The position numbers and the translations under genes were made by a program. This document shows positions 34,005-43,208 of a stretch of DNA of 64,000 bases, in pieces; the first letter of the stretch is position 1, and the number at the start of each line of letters is the position of its first letter. This DNA comes from Streptomyces katrae (lineage in GTDB: Bacteria > Actinomycetota > Actinomycetes > Streptomycetales > Streptomycetaceae). The notes under the pieces were generated by a model. It ran no database searches. It was given only the letters and a program-made list of their open reading frames with translations, and had not been told where the DNA came from. The stretch spans positions 3,844,001 to 3,908,000 of the forward strand of contig NZ_CP020042.1 of the NCBI RefSeq assembly GCF_002028425.1, given 5' to 3'.

Positions 34005-34087
34005 TGGGCGAGGGGGGATTTGAACCCCCACGTCCCGAAGGACACTGGCACCTGAAGCCAGCGCGTCTGCCGTTCCGCCACTCGCCC
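34005..34087 (-). tRNA. tRNA-Leu (CAG)
   Basis: On the minus strand the acceptor arms are GGGCGAG and CTCGCCC with discriminator A (34005). The anticodon arm is CTGGC-TTCAGGT-GCCAG, giving CAG. A long variable arm (TGTCCTTCGGGACG) is typical of class II leucine tRNAs. The T arm GGGGGTTCAAATCCCCC is intact. CCA is not encoded, as is common in this group. Confidence 0.95.
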
Positions 34088-34379
34088 GAGTGGCCCTCCA
34101 GTGGATCTTGCCCTTCGGCCCGTTCCCCTGGCGACGTCGAAACAGTAGCACGTCAGACGGGGTGGATTGAAATCGCTTTCCCGTCACCCCTGGTGGACCT
34201 CCCGACGGCCCCTCCCGCAGCCCCCTCCGGGTGCGGGACACTGTTCCCGGAGCGCCCCTACGATCCCTTGTGAGGACCAACACTCCTGTGGACAGGAGCG
34301 GAGGGGAACCACCTGAATCCGCCACGCGTGGATACGATCAGTAAGCAGTACAGGGCGACAGCGACGGAGGAGGTGCCCG
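34088..34379. other. Intergenic region upstream of fhaA
   Basis: This region separates divergent tRNA-Leu and fhaA. It contains the palindrome CTCCTGT-GG-ACAGGAG at 34283-34298, whose centre is a DnaA-like TGTGGACAG. A possible -10 (TACGAT) lies at 34333-34338 and GGAGGAGG at 34364-34374 is the fhaA ribosome site. No further gene is visible. Confidence 0.5.
34283..34298. promoter_or_regulatory. Palindrome CTCCTGT-GG-ACAGGAG upstream of the fhaA operon
   Basis: Perfect 7-bp arms flank GG, about 82 nt before the fhaA ATG and about 35 nt before a possible -10. It is a candidate operator for the cell-wall/Ser-Thr phosphorylation operon. The regulator is unknown. Confidence 0.5.
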
Positions 34380-35186
34380 ATGGGAGTCCTGAAGCGGTTC
34401 GAGCAGCGTCTCGAAGGTCTGGTGAACGGCACCTTCGCCAAGGTGTTCAAGTCCGAGGTCCAGCCGGTGGAGATCGCCGGCGCCCTCCAGCGGGAGTGCG
34501 ACAACAACGCCACCATCTGGAACCGCGAGCGGACCGTCGTACCCAATGACTTCATCGTGGAGCTGAGCACCGGCGACTACGAGCGCCTGAGCCCCTACTC
34601 CGGGCAGCTCGGCGACGAGCTCGCCGGCCTCGTCCGCGACTACGCCAAGCAGCAGCGCTACAGCTTCATGGGCCCCATCAAGGTCCACCTGGAGAAGGCG
34701 GAGGACCTGGACACGGGCCTCTACCGGGTCCGCAGCCGCACCCTGGCCTCCAGCGCCTCCCAGGACCCCTCCCAGGCCCCGCAGGGCCAGCAGGGCGGCT
34801 ACGGCTACCCGCCGGCCGGCGTCCCTCCCATGCCCCCGGGTCCGCCCGCGGGCGCACCCGGCGGCCGCCCCGGCGGCCCCCCCACGTCTTCCGGCGCCCC
34901 GGGCACCATGCGCCGCTGGATCGAGATCAACGGCACCCGCCACCAGATCTCGCGTCCCACGCTCGTACTCGGCCGCAGCACCGAGGCCGATGTGCGGATC
35001 GACGACCCCGGCGTATCCCGCCGGCACTGTGAGATCCGGACCGGAACACCCCCGACGATCCAGGATCTCGGGTCCACCAACGGCATCGTGGTGGACGGGC
35101 AGCACACCACCCGCGCTACGCTCCGCGACGGCTCGCGGATCGTCGTGGGCAGCACCACCATCATTTACCGGCAAGCCGAAGGGTGA
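34380..35186 (+). CDS. fhaA: FhaA: DUF3662 and FHA domain protein
   Basis: The 268-aa protein links peptidoglycan synthesis to Ser/Thr kinase signalling. The N-terminal DUF3662 domain (MGVLKRFEQRLEGLVNGTFA, residues 1-120) is followed by a Gly/Pro/Gln linker. The C-terminal FHA domain binds phosphothreonine (LVLGRSTEADVRIDDPGVSR, RH.EI, DLGSTNGIVVDG). In mycobacteria FhaA binds the phosphorylated MurJ-like flippase. GGAGGAGG precedes the ATG. It is first in fhaA-fhaB-pstP-rodA-pbpA, with the kinase gene last. Confidence 0.95.
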   Translation: MGVLKRFEQRLEGLVNGTFAKVFKSEVQPVEIAGALQRECDNNATIWNRERTVVPNDFIVELSTGDYERLSPYSGQLGDELAGLVRDYAKQQRYSFMGPIKVHLEKAEDLDTGLYRVRSRTLASSASQDPSQAPQGQQGGYGYPPAGVPPMPPGPPAGAPGGRPGGPPTSSGAPGTMRRWIEINGTRHQISRPTLVLGRSTEADVRIDDPGVSRRHCEIRTGTPPTIQDLGSTNGIVVDGQHTTRATLRDGSRIVVGSTTIIYRQAEG

Positions 35187-35196
35187 AGCGGGGGCA

Positions 35197-35697
35197 ATGT
35201 CAGAGCTGACCCTGACGGTCATGCGGTTGGGTTTCCTGGCCGTTCTGTGGCTGTTCGTCATCGTGGCCGTTCAGGTCATCCGCAGCGACCTCTTCGGTAC
35301 GCGCGTCACGCAGCGCGGCTCGCGCCGCGGCGGCGGGGCCGCGGCGGCGCCGCAGCAGACGGGACGGCAGGCCGCCCCGCCCCAGCAGCGCCAGCGCCGG
35401 GGAGCGCCGACCAAGCTCGTCGTCTCCGAGGGGACCCTCACGGGCACCACCGTGACCCTCTCCGGCCAGACGATCACGCTGGGCCGCGCCCACGACTCCA
35501 CGATCGTGCTGGACGACGACTACGCCTCCAGCCGCCATGCCAGGATCTACCCCGACCGTGACGGCCAGTGGATCGTCGAGGATCTCGGGTCCACCAACGG
35601 CACGTATCTCGACCGGACCCGTCTCACCACCCCGACGCCCATTCCGCCGGGCGCCCCGATCCGCATCGGCAAGACCGTCATCGAGCTGCGGAAGTAG
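35197..35697 (+). CDS. fhaB: FhaB/FipA: membrane-anchored FHA protein
   Basis: The 166-aa protein has an N-terminal transmembrane helix (VMRLGFLAVLWLFVIVAVQV), a basic Gly/Gln linker and a C-terminal FHA domain (ITLGRAHDSTIVLDDDYASS, RHARI, DLGSTNGTYLDR). In mycobacteria FipA joins FtsZ and FtsQ at the septum when phosphorylated. ATG 35197 follows AAGCGGGGG. It is 10 nt downstream of fhaA. Confidence 0.95.
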   Translation: MSELTLTVMRLGFLAVLWLFVIVAVQVIRSDLFGTRVTQRGSRRGGGAAAAPQQTGRQAAPPQQRQRRGAPTKLVVSEGTLTGTTVTLSGQTITLGRAHDSTIVLDDDYASSRHARIYPDRDGQWIVEDLGSTNGTYLDRTRLTTPTPIPPGAPIRIGKTVIELRK

Positions 35698-35790
35698 TAC
35701 GAGAATGAGCGAGCGGAGCGAGCGAGCCGCAGTGGTCCGTCCCACCGGGGACACGGGCCCGAGCGCGCTCCCGACCGGAGGGTGGGCAGT

Positions 35791-37302
35791 GTGGCTCGAG
35801 ACCGGTTGTACCCCGAGGCGTCGACAGGGCAGGTGCGCATGAGTCTGTCCCTGCGTTTCGCCGCCGGATCGCACAAGGGGATGATCCGCGAGGGCAACGA
35901 GGACTCCGGCTACGCCGGTCCCCGGCTCCTCGCCGTCGCCGACGGCATGGGCGGCCAGGCCGCCGGCGAGGTCGCCAGCTCCGAGGTCATCTCCTCGCTC
36001 GTCCAGCTCGACGACGACATCCCCGGCTCCGACATCCTCACCGCCCTCGGCATCGCCGTGCAGCAGGCCAACGACCAGCTGCGCGTCATGGTCGAGGAGG
36101 ACGCCCAGCTCGAGGGCATGGGCACCACGCTCACCGCCCTGCTGTGGACCGGCCAGCGGCTCGGCCTCGTCCACGTCGGCGACTCCCGCGCCTACCTGCT
36201 CCGCGACGGCGTCCTCACCCAGATCACCCAGGACCACACCTGGGTCCAGCGGCTCGTCGACGAGGGCCGGATCACCGAGGAAGAGGCCACCACCCATCCG
36301 CAGCGCTCCCTCCTGATGCGGGCGCTCGGCAGCGGCGACGTCGTGGAGCCCGACCTCTCCATCCGCGAGGTCCGGGCCGGCGACCGCTACCTGATCTGCT
36401 CCGACGGCCTGTCCGGCGTGGTCTCCCACCAGACCCTGGAGGAGACCCTCGCCGACTACCACGGCCCGCACGAGACGGTGCAGTCCCTGATCCAGCTCGC
36501 CCTGCGCGGCGGCGGACCGGACAACATCACCTGCATCGTCGCGGACGTCCTCGACACCGACAGCGGCGACACCATGGCCGCCCAGCTGAGCGACACCCCG
36601 GTGGTCGTCGGCGCGGTCGCCGAGAACCCGCACCAGCACTTCGACGGCAACGCCATGCAGACCCCGGCAGGCCGGGCCTCGGGCCTCGGCCGCCAGACCC
36701 CGCCGGCCCCGGGCGCCTTCGGCCCCCCGGGCAGCGGTGACGCCGCCGGCTACGGATACCCCGACCAGAGCCAGGGCGGCGGCGCCCCGTACGGATCCTT
36801 CGGCGAACCCGAGGCCTACGACGCCGACGGCCAGTACGACGACTCCTACGACCACCCGCGCAAGCGGCGCAGCAAAGGGCGCAAGTGGACCACCCGCACC
36901 CTGATCCTGCTGCTCGTCGCGGGTGTCGTCGGCGGAGGCCTGTACGCTGCGCACCGCTGGACACAGACCCAGTACTACGTGGGCGTCAAGGGTGACCACG
37001 TCGCGCTCTACCGCGGCATCAGCCAGAACCTGGCGTGGATCCACCTCTCTCAGGTCGAGACGGATCATCCCGAGATCGAACTGAAGTACCTGCCGTCCTT
37101 CAAGCGGAAGCAGGTCGAGGCCAACATCAGCGAAGACAGCCTCGACGGGGCGCGCAAGAAGATCGACGAGCTCGGCACCCAGGTCTCCGCCTGCAAGCAG
37201 GAAGAGGCCCGCCGGGCCGCCGAAGCGCAGGGCGGCCAGACGCCCGGACCCACCCTGACTCCCGCGGAGCAGGCTGTCGTCGGCCAGTGCGAGAAGCAGT
37301 AG
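35791..37302 (+). CDS. pstP: PstP: PP2C Ser/Thr protein phosphatase
   Basis: The 503-aa metal-dependent phosphatase reverses PknB signalling. The cytoplasmic catalytic domain (residues 15-260) has NEDSGYAG, the metal-binding VADGMGGQAAGE, GLVHVGDSRAYLL, CSDGLSG and GGGPDNIT. A Gly/Tyr/Pro linker leads to a transmembrane helix near residue 370 (LILLLVAGVVGGGLYAAHRW) and an extracytoplasmic domain. GTG 35791 is chosen because GGAGGG lies about 10 nt upstream; ATG 35839 (MSLSLRFAAG) is a sound alternative 16 codons later. It is third in the cell-wall operon. Confidence 0.93.
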   Translation: MARDRLYPEASTGQVRMSLSLRFAAGSHKGMIREGNEDSGYAGPRLLAVADGMGGQAAGEVASSEVISSLVQLDDDIPGSDILTALGIAVQQANDQLRVMVEEDAQLEGMGTTLTALLWTGQRLGLVHVGDSRAYLLRDGVLTQITQDHTWVQRLVDEGRITEEEATTHPQRSLLMRALGSGDVVEPDLSIREVRAGDRYLICSDGLSGVVSHQTLEETLADYHGPHETVQSLIQLALRGGGPDNITCIVADVLDTDSGDTMAAQLSDTPVVVGAVAENPHQHFDGNAMQTPAGRASGLGRQTPPAPGAFGPPGSGDAAGYGYPDQSQGGGAPYGSFGEPEAYDADGQYDDSYDHPRKRRSKGRKWTTRTLILLLVAGVVGGGLYAAHRWTQTQYYVGVKGDHVALYRGISQNLAWIHLSQVETDHPEIELKYLPSFKRKQVEANISEDSLDGARKKIDELGTQVSACKQEEARRAAEAQGGQTPGPTLTPAEQAVVGQCEKQ

Positions 37303-37333
37303 ACATACGCGGGCACAGGGGGCCCGCCACACC

Positions 37334-38734
37334 ATGAGCGTTGTCACCAACACGACCACCATCGGCGCCATCGAGGCTCCGAGCCGGCGGAACACCGAGC
37401 TCCTGCTGCTCACCTTCGCCGTGGTCATCCCGATCTTCGCCTACGCCAACGTGGGCCTGTCGATCCACGGCAAGCTGCCCCCGGGCATGCTGGTCTACGG
37501 GCTCGGCTTCGCCGTGCTCGCCGGCATCGCGCACTTCGTCGTACGCCGCTTCGCCAAGTACGCCGACCCGCTGCTGCTCCCGATCGCGACCCTGCTCAAC
37601 GGGCTCGGCGTCGTCCTGATCTGGCGCCTCGACCAGTCCGAGCGGCTGCAGAACCTCGCCAAGCGCAGCTTCGGCACCTTCTCGGAGTCGGCGCCGCGCC
37701 AGATGATGTACACGGGGCTCGCCATCGCCCTGTTCGCCGTGGTCCTGCTGGTCCTCAAGGACCACCGCGTGCTCCAGCGCTTCACGTACATCTCGATGGC
37801 CGGCGCCCTCGTCCTGCTGATCCTGCCCGTCGTCCCGGGTCTGGGCGCGGACGTCTTCGGCGCGAAGATCTGGATCAGCGTCGGCGGCTTCTCCATCCAG
37901 CCCGGCGAGTTTGCCAAGATCGTCATCGCGATCTTCTTCGCCGGCTACCTCATGGTGAAGCGCGACGCGCTGGCCCTGGCCAGCCGCCGTTTCATGGGCC
38001 TCTACCTGCCGCGCGGCCGTGACCTCGGCCCGATCCTGATGATCTGGGCGATGAGCCTGCTCGTCCTCGTCTTCGAGAACGACCTCGGCACCTCGCTGCT
38101 GTTCTTCGGCATGTTCGTGATCATGCTGTACGTGGCCACCGAGCGGACCAGCTGGATCGTCATCGGCCTGCTCATGTCGGTCGGCGGCGCCACGGTCGTC
38201 GGCATGACCGCCAGCCACGTCAAGGTCCGCGTCACCGCCTGGCTCGACCCCTTCGCCTGCTACACCACCTCCGGCGCCTGCGAGCAGGTCGGCCAGTCGA
38301 TCATGAGCTTCGGCTCCGGCGGCGTCCTCGGCACCGGATGGGGCCAGGGCAACTCGGACCTCATCGGCTTCGCCGCCAACTCCGACTTCATCTTCTCGAC
38401 CGTCGGCGAGGAGCTCGGCCTGACCGGCGTCATGGCCTTCCTCCTGCTCTACGGCCTGATCATCGAGCGGGGCGTGCGCACCGCCCTCGCCGCCCGCGAC
38501 CCCTTCGGCAAGCTCTTCGCCATCGGGCTGTCCGGCGCCTTCGCCCTCCAGATCTTCGTCGTCGCCGGCGGAGTCATGGGCCTCATCCCCCTCACCGGCA
38601 TGACCATGCCCTTCCTCGCCAACGGCGGTTCCTCCGTCCTGGCCAACTGGATGCTCATCGCCATCCTCATCCGGATCAGCGACACCGCACGCCGCCCCGC
38701 CCCGGCCCCCGCTCCGTCCCCGACTCCGAGATGA
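37334..38734 (+). CDS. rodA: RodA/FtsW/SpoVE-type lipid II polymerase
   Basis: This 466-aa SEDS glycosyltransferase polymerises peptidoglycan with its partner PBP. About ten transmembrane helices are visible. Family signatures are PQMMYTGLAIALF, WISVGGFSIQPGEFAKI, VFENDLGTSLLFFGMFV and GWGQGNSDLIGFAANSDFIF, with the C-terminal FLANGGSSVLANW. It precedes pbpA by 19 nt, a standard SEDS-PBP pair. Streptomyces uses such pairs for spore and apical wall growth. Confidence 0.95.
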   Translation: MSVVTNTTTIGAIEAPSRRNTELLLLTFAVVIPIFAYANVGLSIHGKLPPGMLVYGLGFAVLAGIAHFVVRRFAKYADPLLLPIATLLNGLGVVLIWRLDQSERLQNLAKRSFGTFSESAPRQMMYTGLAIALFAVVLLVLKDHRVLQRFTYISMAGALVLLILPVVPGLGADVFGAKIWISVGGFSIQPGEFAKIVIAIFFAGYLMVKRDALALASRRFMGLYLPRGRDLGPILMIWAMSLLVLVFENDLGTSLLFFGMFVIMLYVATERTSWIVIGLLMSVGGATVVGMTASHVKVRVTAWLDPFACYTTSGACEQVGQSIMSFGSGGVLGTGWGQGNSDLIGFAANSDFIFSTVGEELGLTGVMAFLLLYGLIIERGVRTALAARDPFGKLFAIGLSGAFALQIFVVAGGVMGLIPLTGMTMPFLANGGSSVLANWMLIAILIRISDTARRPAPAPAPSPTPR

Positions 38735-38753
38735 CCCAGGTGGTCCGCCCGTC

Positions 38754-40217
38754 ATGAACAAGCCCCTGCGCCGCATCTCGCTGTTCTGCGGGCTCCTCGT
38801 CCTCGCCCTGCTGATCCGGACCAACTGGCTGCAGTACGTCCAGGCCGAGGACCTCAGCACCCGCAAGGAGAACCGCCGGGTCCAGATCGCCCAGTACGCC
38901 ACCGAGCGCGGCAACATCATCGTCGGCGGCCAGCCGATCACCGGGTCCGCGGTCACCGACGGCAGCGACTTCAAGTTCAAGCGGACCTACGTCGACGGCC
39001 CGCTGTGGGCACCCGTCACCGGCTACGCCTCGCAGGCCTTCGGCTCCACCCAGCTGGAGAAGATCGACGACGGCATCCTCACCGGCAACGACGACCGGCT
39101 GTTCTTCGACCGGACGATCGGCATGTTCACCGGGGAGAAGAAGCAGGGCGGCAACGTCATCACCACCCTGAACGCCGCCGCCCAGAAGGCCGCCTTCCAG
39201 CAGCTCGGCGACAAGAAGGGCGCCGTCGCCGCCATCGACCCGCGCACCGGCGCCATCCTGGCCCTGGCCAGCACCCCCTCGTACGACCCGTCGACCTTCG
39301 CGGGCAACTCGAAGAACGACGAGAAGGCCTGGCGGACGCTGAACGACAGCGCCGACAAGAACCTGGTCAACCGCGCCCTGCGCGAGACCTACCCGCCCGG
39401 CTCCACCTTCAAGGTGGTCACCACCGCCGCCGCGCTGGAGCACGGGGTGATCAGCGACATCAACGCCCCGACGGACACCCCCGAGCCGTACATCCTGCCC
39501 GGCACGAAGACCCCGATGGTCAACCACGCCACCGGCTGCGAGAAGGCCACCCTCAACTACGCGCTCCAGGTGTCCTGCAACTCGGTCTTCGCGCACATCG
39601 GTGACAAGGTCGGCCGCGACGGCATGGTCGAGACCGCCCAGAAGTTCGGCTTCAACAGCACCATCGACACCCCGGTCCGCGCCTTCGCGAGCGTCTACGA
39701 CAAGACGATGGGCAAGGACGGCAACGCGCTGAGCTCCATCGGCCAGTTCAACACGGCGGCCACACCGCTCCAGATGGCCATGGTCACCGCGGCCATCGCC
39801 AACGACGGCAAGCTGATGAAGCCGTACATGGTCGAGCAGCTCACCGCGCCCAACCTCGACACGATCGAGAAGCACGAGCCGCAGGAGATGAGCCGGCCCC
39901 TCAGCGCGGCGAACGCGCAGAAGGTCCAGCAGATGATGGTGAACGTCGTCGAGAACGGCACGGGCACCTCGGCCAAGATCAAGAACGTCAAGGTCGGCGG
40001 CAAGACCGGTACCGCCCAGCACGGCGAGAAGAACGCCAAGCGCCCCTACGCCTGGTTCATCTCCTACGCGGAGCTGCCCGACGGCTCCTCCCCCGTGGCC
40101 GTCGCCGTCGTCATCGAGGACAGCGACGTCAAGGACCGCGAGGACATCACCGGCGGCGGCCTGGCCGCACCGGTCGCGAAGGCCGTCATGGAAGCCGTCC
40201 TGAAGAACAAGGGATGA
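38754..40217 (+). CDS. pbpA: PbpA: class B penicillin-binding protein
   Basis: The 487-aa transpeptidase has an N-terminal anchor helix (ISLFCGLLVLALLIRTNWLQ) and a dimerisation domain. The catalytic motifs are STFK in YPPGSTFKVVTTAAALE, SCNSVF and KTGTAQHGEKNA. It crosslinks peptidoglycan with the rodA product and is the target of beta-lactams. It follows rodA closely; a 156-nt gap then separates the kinase gene. Confidence 0.96.
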   Translation: MNKPLRRISLFCGLLVLALLIRTNWLQYVQAEDLSTRKENRRVQIAQYATERGNIIVGGQPITGSAVTDGSDFKFKRTYVDGPLWAPVTGYASQAFGSTQLEKIDDGILTGNDDRLFFDRTIGMFTGEKKQGGNVITTLNAAAQKAAFQQLGDKKGAVAAIDPRTGAILALASTPSYDPSTFAGNSKNDEKAWRTLNDSADKNLVNRALRETYPPGSTFKVVTTAAALEHGVISDINAPTDTPEPYILPGTKTPMVNHATGCEKATLNYALQVSCNSVFAHIGDKVGRDGMVETAQKFGFNSTIDTPVRAFASVYDKTMGKDGNALSSIGQFNTAATPLQMAMVTAAIANDGKLMKPYMVEQLTAPNLDTIEKHEPQEMSRPLSAANAQKVQQMMVNVVENGTGTSAKIKNVKVGGKTGTAQHGEKNAKRPYAWFISYAELPDGSSPVAVAVVIEDSDVKDREDITGGGLAAPVAKAVMEAVLKNKG

Positions 40218-40373
40218 AACCCGCAGACAGGATCCGAGCGCTCGGTACCGGTCCGATATCAGCCTGTGGTCACGAACCGATCACTGACGATCGGCCGGTA
40301 GCCTTGCCGCGAACAGCACACCGCCGGACCACACACGGGTGCGGTCGGGACTGACGGAGAGGGCTGGAACGTT

Positions 40374-42395
40374 ATGGAAGAGCCGCGTCGCCTCGGCGGC
40401 CGGTACGAGCTGAGCCACGTGCTCGGCCGTGGTGGCATGGCCGAGGTCTACCTCGGGCACGATACCCGGCTCGGCCGTACCGTAGCCGTCAAGACCCTGC
40501 GCGCCGACCTCGCCCGTGACCCGTCCTTCCAGGCCCGGTTCCGCCGCGAGGCCCAGTCGGCCGCGTCGCTCAACCACCCGGCCATCGTCGCGGTCTACGA
40601 CACCGGCGAGGACTACGTCGACAACATCTCCATCCCGTACATCGTGATGGAGTACGTCGACGGCTCCACCCTGCGCGAGCTGCTGCACTCCGGCCGCAAG
40701 CTGCTGCCCGAGCGGACCCTGGAGATGTGCATCGGCATCCTCCAGGCGCTGGAGTACTCGCACCGCGCCGGCATCGTGCACCGCGACATCAAGCCCGCGA
40801 ACGTCATGCTCACCCGGACCGGCCAGGTCAAGGTCATGGACTTCGGCATCGCCCGCGCCATGGGCGACTCCGGGATGACCATGACGCAGACGGCCGCCGT
40901 GATCGGCACCGCCCAGTACCTCTCCCCGGAGCAGGCCAAGGGCGAGCAGGTCGACGCGCGCTCCGACCTCTACTCCGCGGGCTGCCTGCTCTACGAGCTG
41001 CTGTGCGTGCGGCCCCCGTTCGTCGGCGACTCCCCCGTGGCGGTCGCCTACCAGCACGTGCGGGAAGAGCCCCAGCCGCCGTCGAACTTCGACCCCGAGA
41101 TCACGCCCGTGATGGACGCCATCGTCCTCAAGGCCCTGGTCAAGGACCCCGACTACCGCTACCAGTCCGCCGACGAGATGCGGGCCGACATCGAGGCCTG
41201 CCTGGAGGGCCAGCCCGTCGCCGCGACCGCCACCATGGGCGCCGGCTACGGCTACCCCGACCAGGGCGGCTACGGGCACCAGGGCTACGACCAGCCCACC
41301 ACCGCCCTGCGCTCCCCGGACGCCGGCCAGACCTCGATGATGCCGCCGATGCCCCCCGGGGGCGACGGCGGATACGGCTACCAGGACCAGGGCGGCTACG
41401 ACCAGGGCCACGGGCGCCGCCAGCAGAAGAAGAGCCGGGCCTCGACGATCCTGCTCGCCGTCGCCGCCGTGCTCGTCCTGGTCGGCGCGATCCTGATCGG
41501 CAAGACCATCTTCACGCCCACGGACAACCGCCCCGCCGTGCCCAAGCTCGTCGGCCAGACCTTCGAGTCGGCACAGAGCAGCGGCAAGAACGTGGGCCTC
41601 ACCGTGGAGAAGGAGGCCGAGGAGCCCTGCGTGGACCAGCCCAAGGGCAGCGTCTGCTCGCAGAACCCGGCAGACGGCACCAAGGTGGACAAGGGAACGG
41701 TCGTCAAGGTCAAGGTCTCCTCGGGCGCCCCCAAGATGGCCGTCCCGGACGTCGCGAGGCTGAAGTTCGAGGACGCCGAAGCCCTCCTGAAGAAGAACTT
41801 CCAGGTCGAGCGGAAGCTGGTCGAGTCCGACGGCGCCAACCCCGGCACCGTGACGGACCAGAGCCCCAAGGCGGGTACCCAGGCCGAGAAGGGCTCCGTG
41901 ATCACCCTCACGGTCGCCAAGGAGGTCGCGAAGGGCGTCGTCCCGAACCTCGTCGGCATGGCCAAGGAGCAGGCGGTCAAGGCGCTCCAGGACGCCAAGC
42001 TCAAGCTGGGCAGCACCACCGAGGTGGACCAGCCCGGGGCCGCGCCCAAGACGATCGTGGCCCAGCAGTACGAGCCCGGCAGGGAACTCCCGAAGGACAC
42101 CCCGGTCAACGTCAGCATCACCAAGGCCGCCGCCGCGACGCCGACGGTCGTTCCCCCGCTGACGGGCCAGACCGTGGCCCAGGCCAAGCAGACGCTCCAG
42201 GCGAGCAACCTGGTCTTCGGCTCGATCCTGGCGGGCCCGACCGACGACAACGCGGTGGTCCTGGACTCCAACCCGGCCGTTGGCAGCCCGGTGCCGGGCG
42301 GCACGCTGATCAACGTCCGCACCGTGGGCAAGTCCCAGGACGGCGGACAGAGCGGCGGAGGCTTCTTCGGCGGCCTCACCGGCGGACGCAACTAG
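40374..42395 (+). CDS. pknB: PknB-type Ser/Thr protein kinase with PASTA domains
   Basis: The 673-aa membrane kinase controls wall synthesis by phosphorylating FhaA, FhaB, CrgA-type and MurJ-type partners. Kinase motifs are [12 protein letters not shown], the lysine in [31 protein letters not shown] and [15 protein letters not shown] Tyr/Gly/Gln linker leads to a transmembrane helix near 355-377 ([20 protein letters not shown]), then four extracellular PASTA repeats that bind muropeptides. Mycobacteria have a second kinase, pknA, at this locus; here there is none. The gene sits 156 nt after pbpA. Confidence 0.97.
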   Translation: MEEPRRLGGRYELSHVLGRGGMAEVYLGHDTRLGRTVAVKTLRADLARDPSFQARFRREAQSAASLNHPAIVAVYDTGEDYVDNISIPYIVMEYVDGSTLRELLHSGRKLLPERTLEMCIGILQALEYSHRAGIVHRDIKPANVMLTRTGQVKVMDFGIARAMGDSGMTMTQTAAVIGTAQYLSPEQAKGEQVDARSDLYSAGCLLYELLCVRPPFVGDSPVAVAYQHVREEPQPPSNFDPEITPVMDAIVLKALVKDPDYRYQSADEMRADIEACLEGQPVAATATMGAGYGYPDQGGYGHQGYDQPTTALRSPDAGQTSMMPPMPPGGDGGYGYQDQGGYDQGHGRRQQKKSRASTILLAVAAVLVLVGAILIGKTIFTPTDNRPAVPKLVGQTFESAQSSGKNVGLTVEKEAEEPCVDQPKGSVCSQNPADGTKVDKGTVVKVKVSSGAPKMAVPDVARLKFEDAEALLKKNFQVERKLVESDGANPGTVTDQSPKAGTQAEKGSVITLTVAKEVAKGVVPNLVGMAKEQAVKALQDAKLKLGSTTEVDQPGAAPKTIVAQQYEPGRELPKDTPVNVSITKAAAATPTVVPPLTGQTVAQAKQTLQASNLVFGSILAGPTDDNAVVLDSNPAVGSPVPGGTLINVRTVGKSQDGGQSGGGFFGGLTGGRN

Positions 42396-42411
42396 GGAAC
42401 CGAACGCAGAA

Positions 42412-42442
42412 CAGGCCCGGCCCCGGGAAGGGGCCGGGCCTG
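42412..42442. terminator. Bidirectional terminator between pknB and the sortase
   Basis: CAGGCCCGGCCCC (42412-42424) and GGGGCCGGGCCTG (42430-42442) are perfect 13-bp arms with loop GGGAA. It serves both convergent genes. Confidence 0.9.
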
Positions 42443-42449
42443 TCGTCCG

Positions 42450-43184
42450 TCAGCGCAGTTCCGCCGGAGGCGTGCGCCGGGCGTCCACCTTCTCCGTCCG
42501 CACCAGCTCGCCCCAGACGATGTAGCGGTACTTCGAGGTGTAGACCGGGGTGCAGGTCGTCAGCGTGATGTAGCGGCCCGGGGCCGTCTTGCCCGACTCC
42601 TTCGGGACCGGGTTGATCACGTCCGTGTTGTACTTCGACGTCTGCGTGAGCTCGGCGAAGACCTTGTAGACGTACCAGGTGTCCTTGGTCTCGAAGACGA
42701 CCGGGTCGCCCTTCTTCACCTTGTCGATGTTGTGGAACTTCGCCCCGTGGCCGTCGCGGTGCGCGGCCAGCGCGAAGTTGCCCTTGTCGTCCCAGGGCAG
42801 GGCCGACTTCACCGGGTCGGTGTAGTAGCCGGCCACGCCGTCGTTGAGGACGTCGGGGGAGGTGCCGGGCTTGACCAGCACCTCGCCGTTCTTCATCGAC
42901 GGCACGTGCAGGAAGCCGATCCCGTCCTGGGTGTCGAGGTCCCCAGGCTGGCCGGACCCGCCCGCGGCGGCGCCGGGCGTCTGCTGCCACTGCCGGCGGA
43001 CCTGGTCGCCCCCGGCCGAGGCCTGCCGGTCGGCGAGGACGTTGGTCCACCACAGCGAGTACGCCACGAACAGGCCCAGGATCAGCCCGACCGTGATCAG
43101 GAGCTCCCCCAGCAGGCTCAGGGCCCCGGCGACCACACTGCGGTGGGCGGGCGGCGGTGCGGAGCGGCGGCGGGCACGAGACAC
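42450..43184 (-). CDS. Class E sortase (SrtE type)
   Basis: The 244-aa transpeptidase attaches LAXTG-type proteins to the wall and is needed for aerial growth in streptomycetes. An N-terminal helix (LLITVGLILGLFVAYSLWW) anchors it outside. The active site has His in NFALAAHRDGHGAKF, Cys in RYITLTTCTPVYTSKYRYIV and Arg in the same strand. It lies 24 nt downstream of a second class E sortase, similar but not identical, so a tandem duplication is likely. Confidence 0.93.
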   Translation of the reverse strand: MSRARRRSAPPPAHRSVVAGALSLLGELLITVGLILGLFVAYSLWWTNVLADRQASAGGDQVRRQWQQTPGAAAGGSGQPGDLDTQDGIGFLHVPSMKNGEVLVKPGTSPDVLNDGVAGYYTDPVKSALPWDDKGNFALAAHRDGHGAKFHNIDKVKKGDPVVFETKDTWYVYKVFAELTQTSKYNTDVINPVPKESGKTAPGRYITLTTCTPVYTSKYRYIVWGELVRTEKVDARRTPPAELR

Positions 43185-43208
43185 TGCGGATTCGTCCTTA
43201 CGGGCTGT

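Noticed and set aside
35700..35790. Small gene with GAGCGAGCGGAGCGAGCGAG repeats between fhaB and pstP
   Set aside because: The open frame has no conserved features and lies between well-placed operon genes. The repeat is more likely a spacer hairpin.
41530..42395. Tandem duplicated gene within pknB
   Set aside because: The internal repeats are the four PASTA domains normal for this family.
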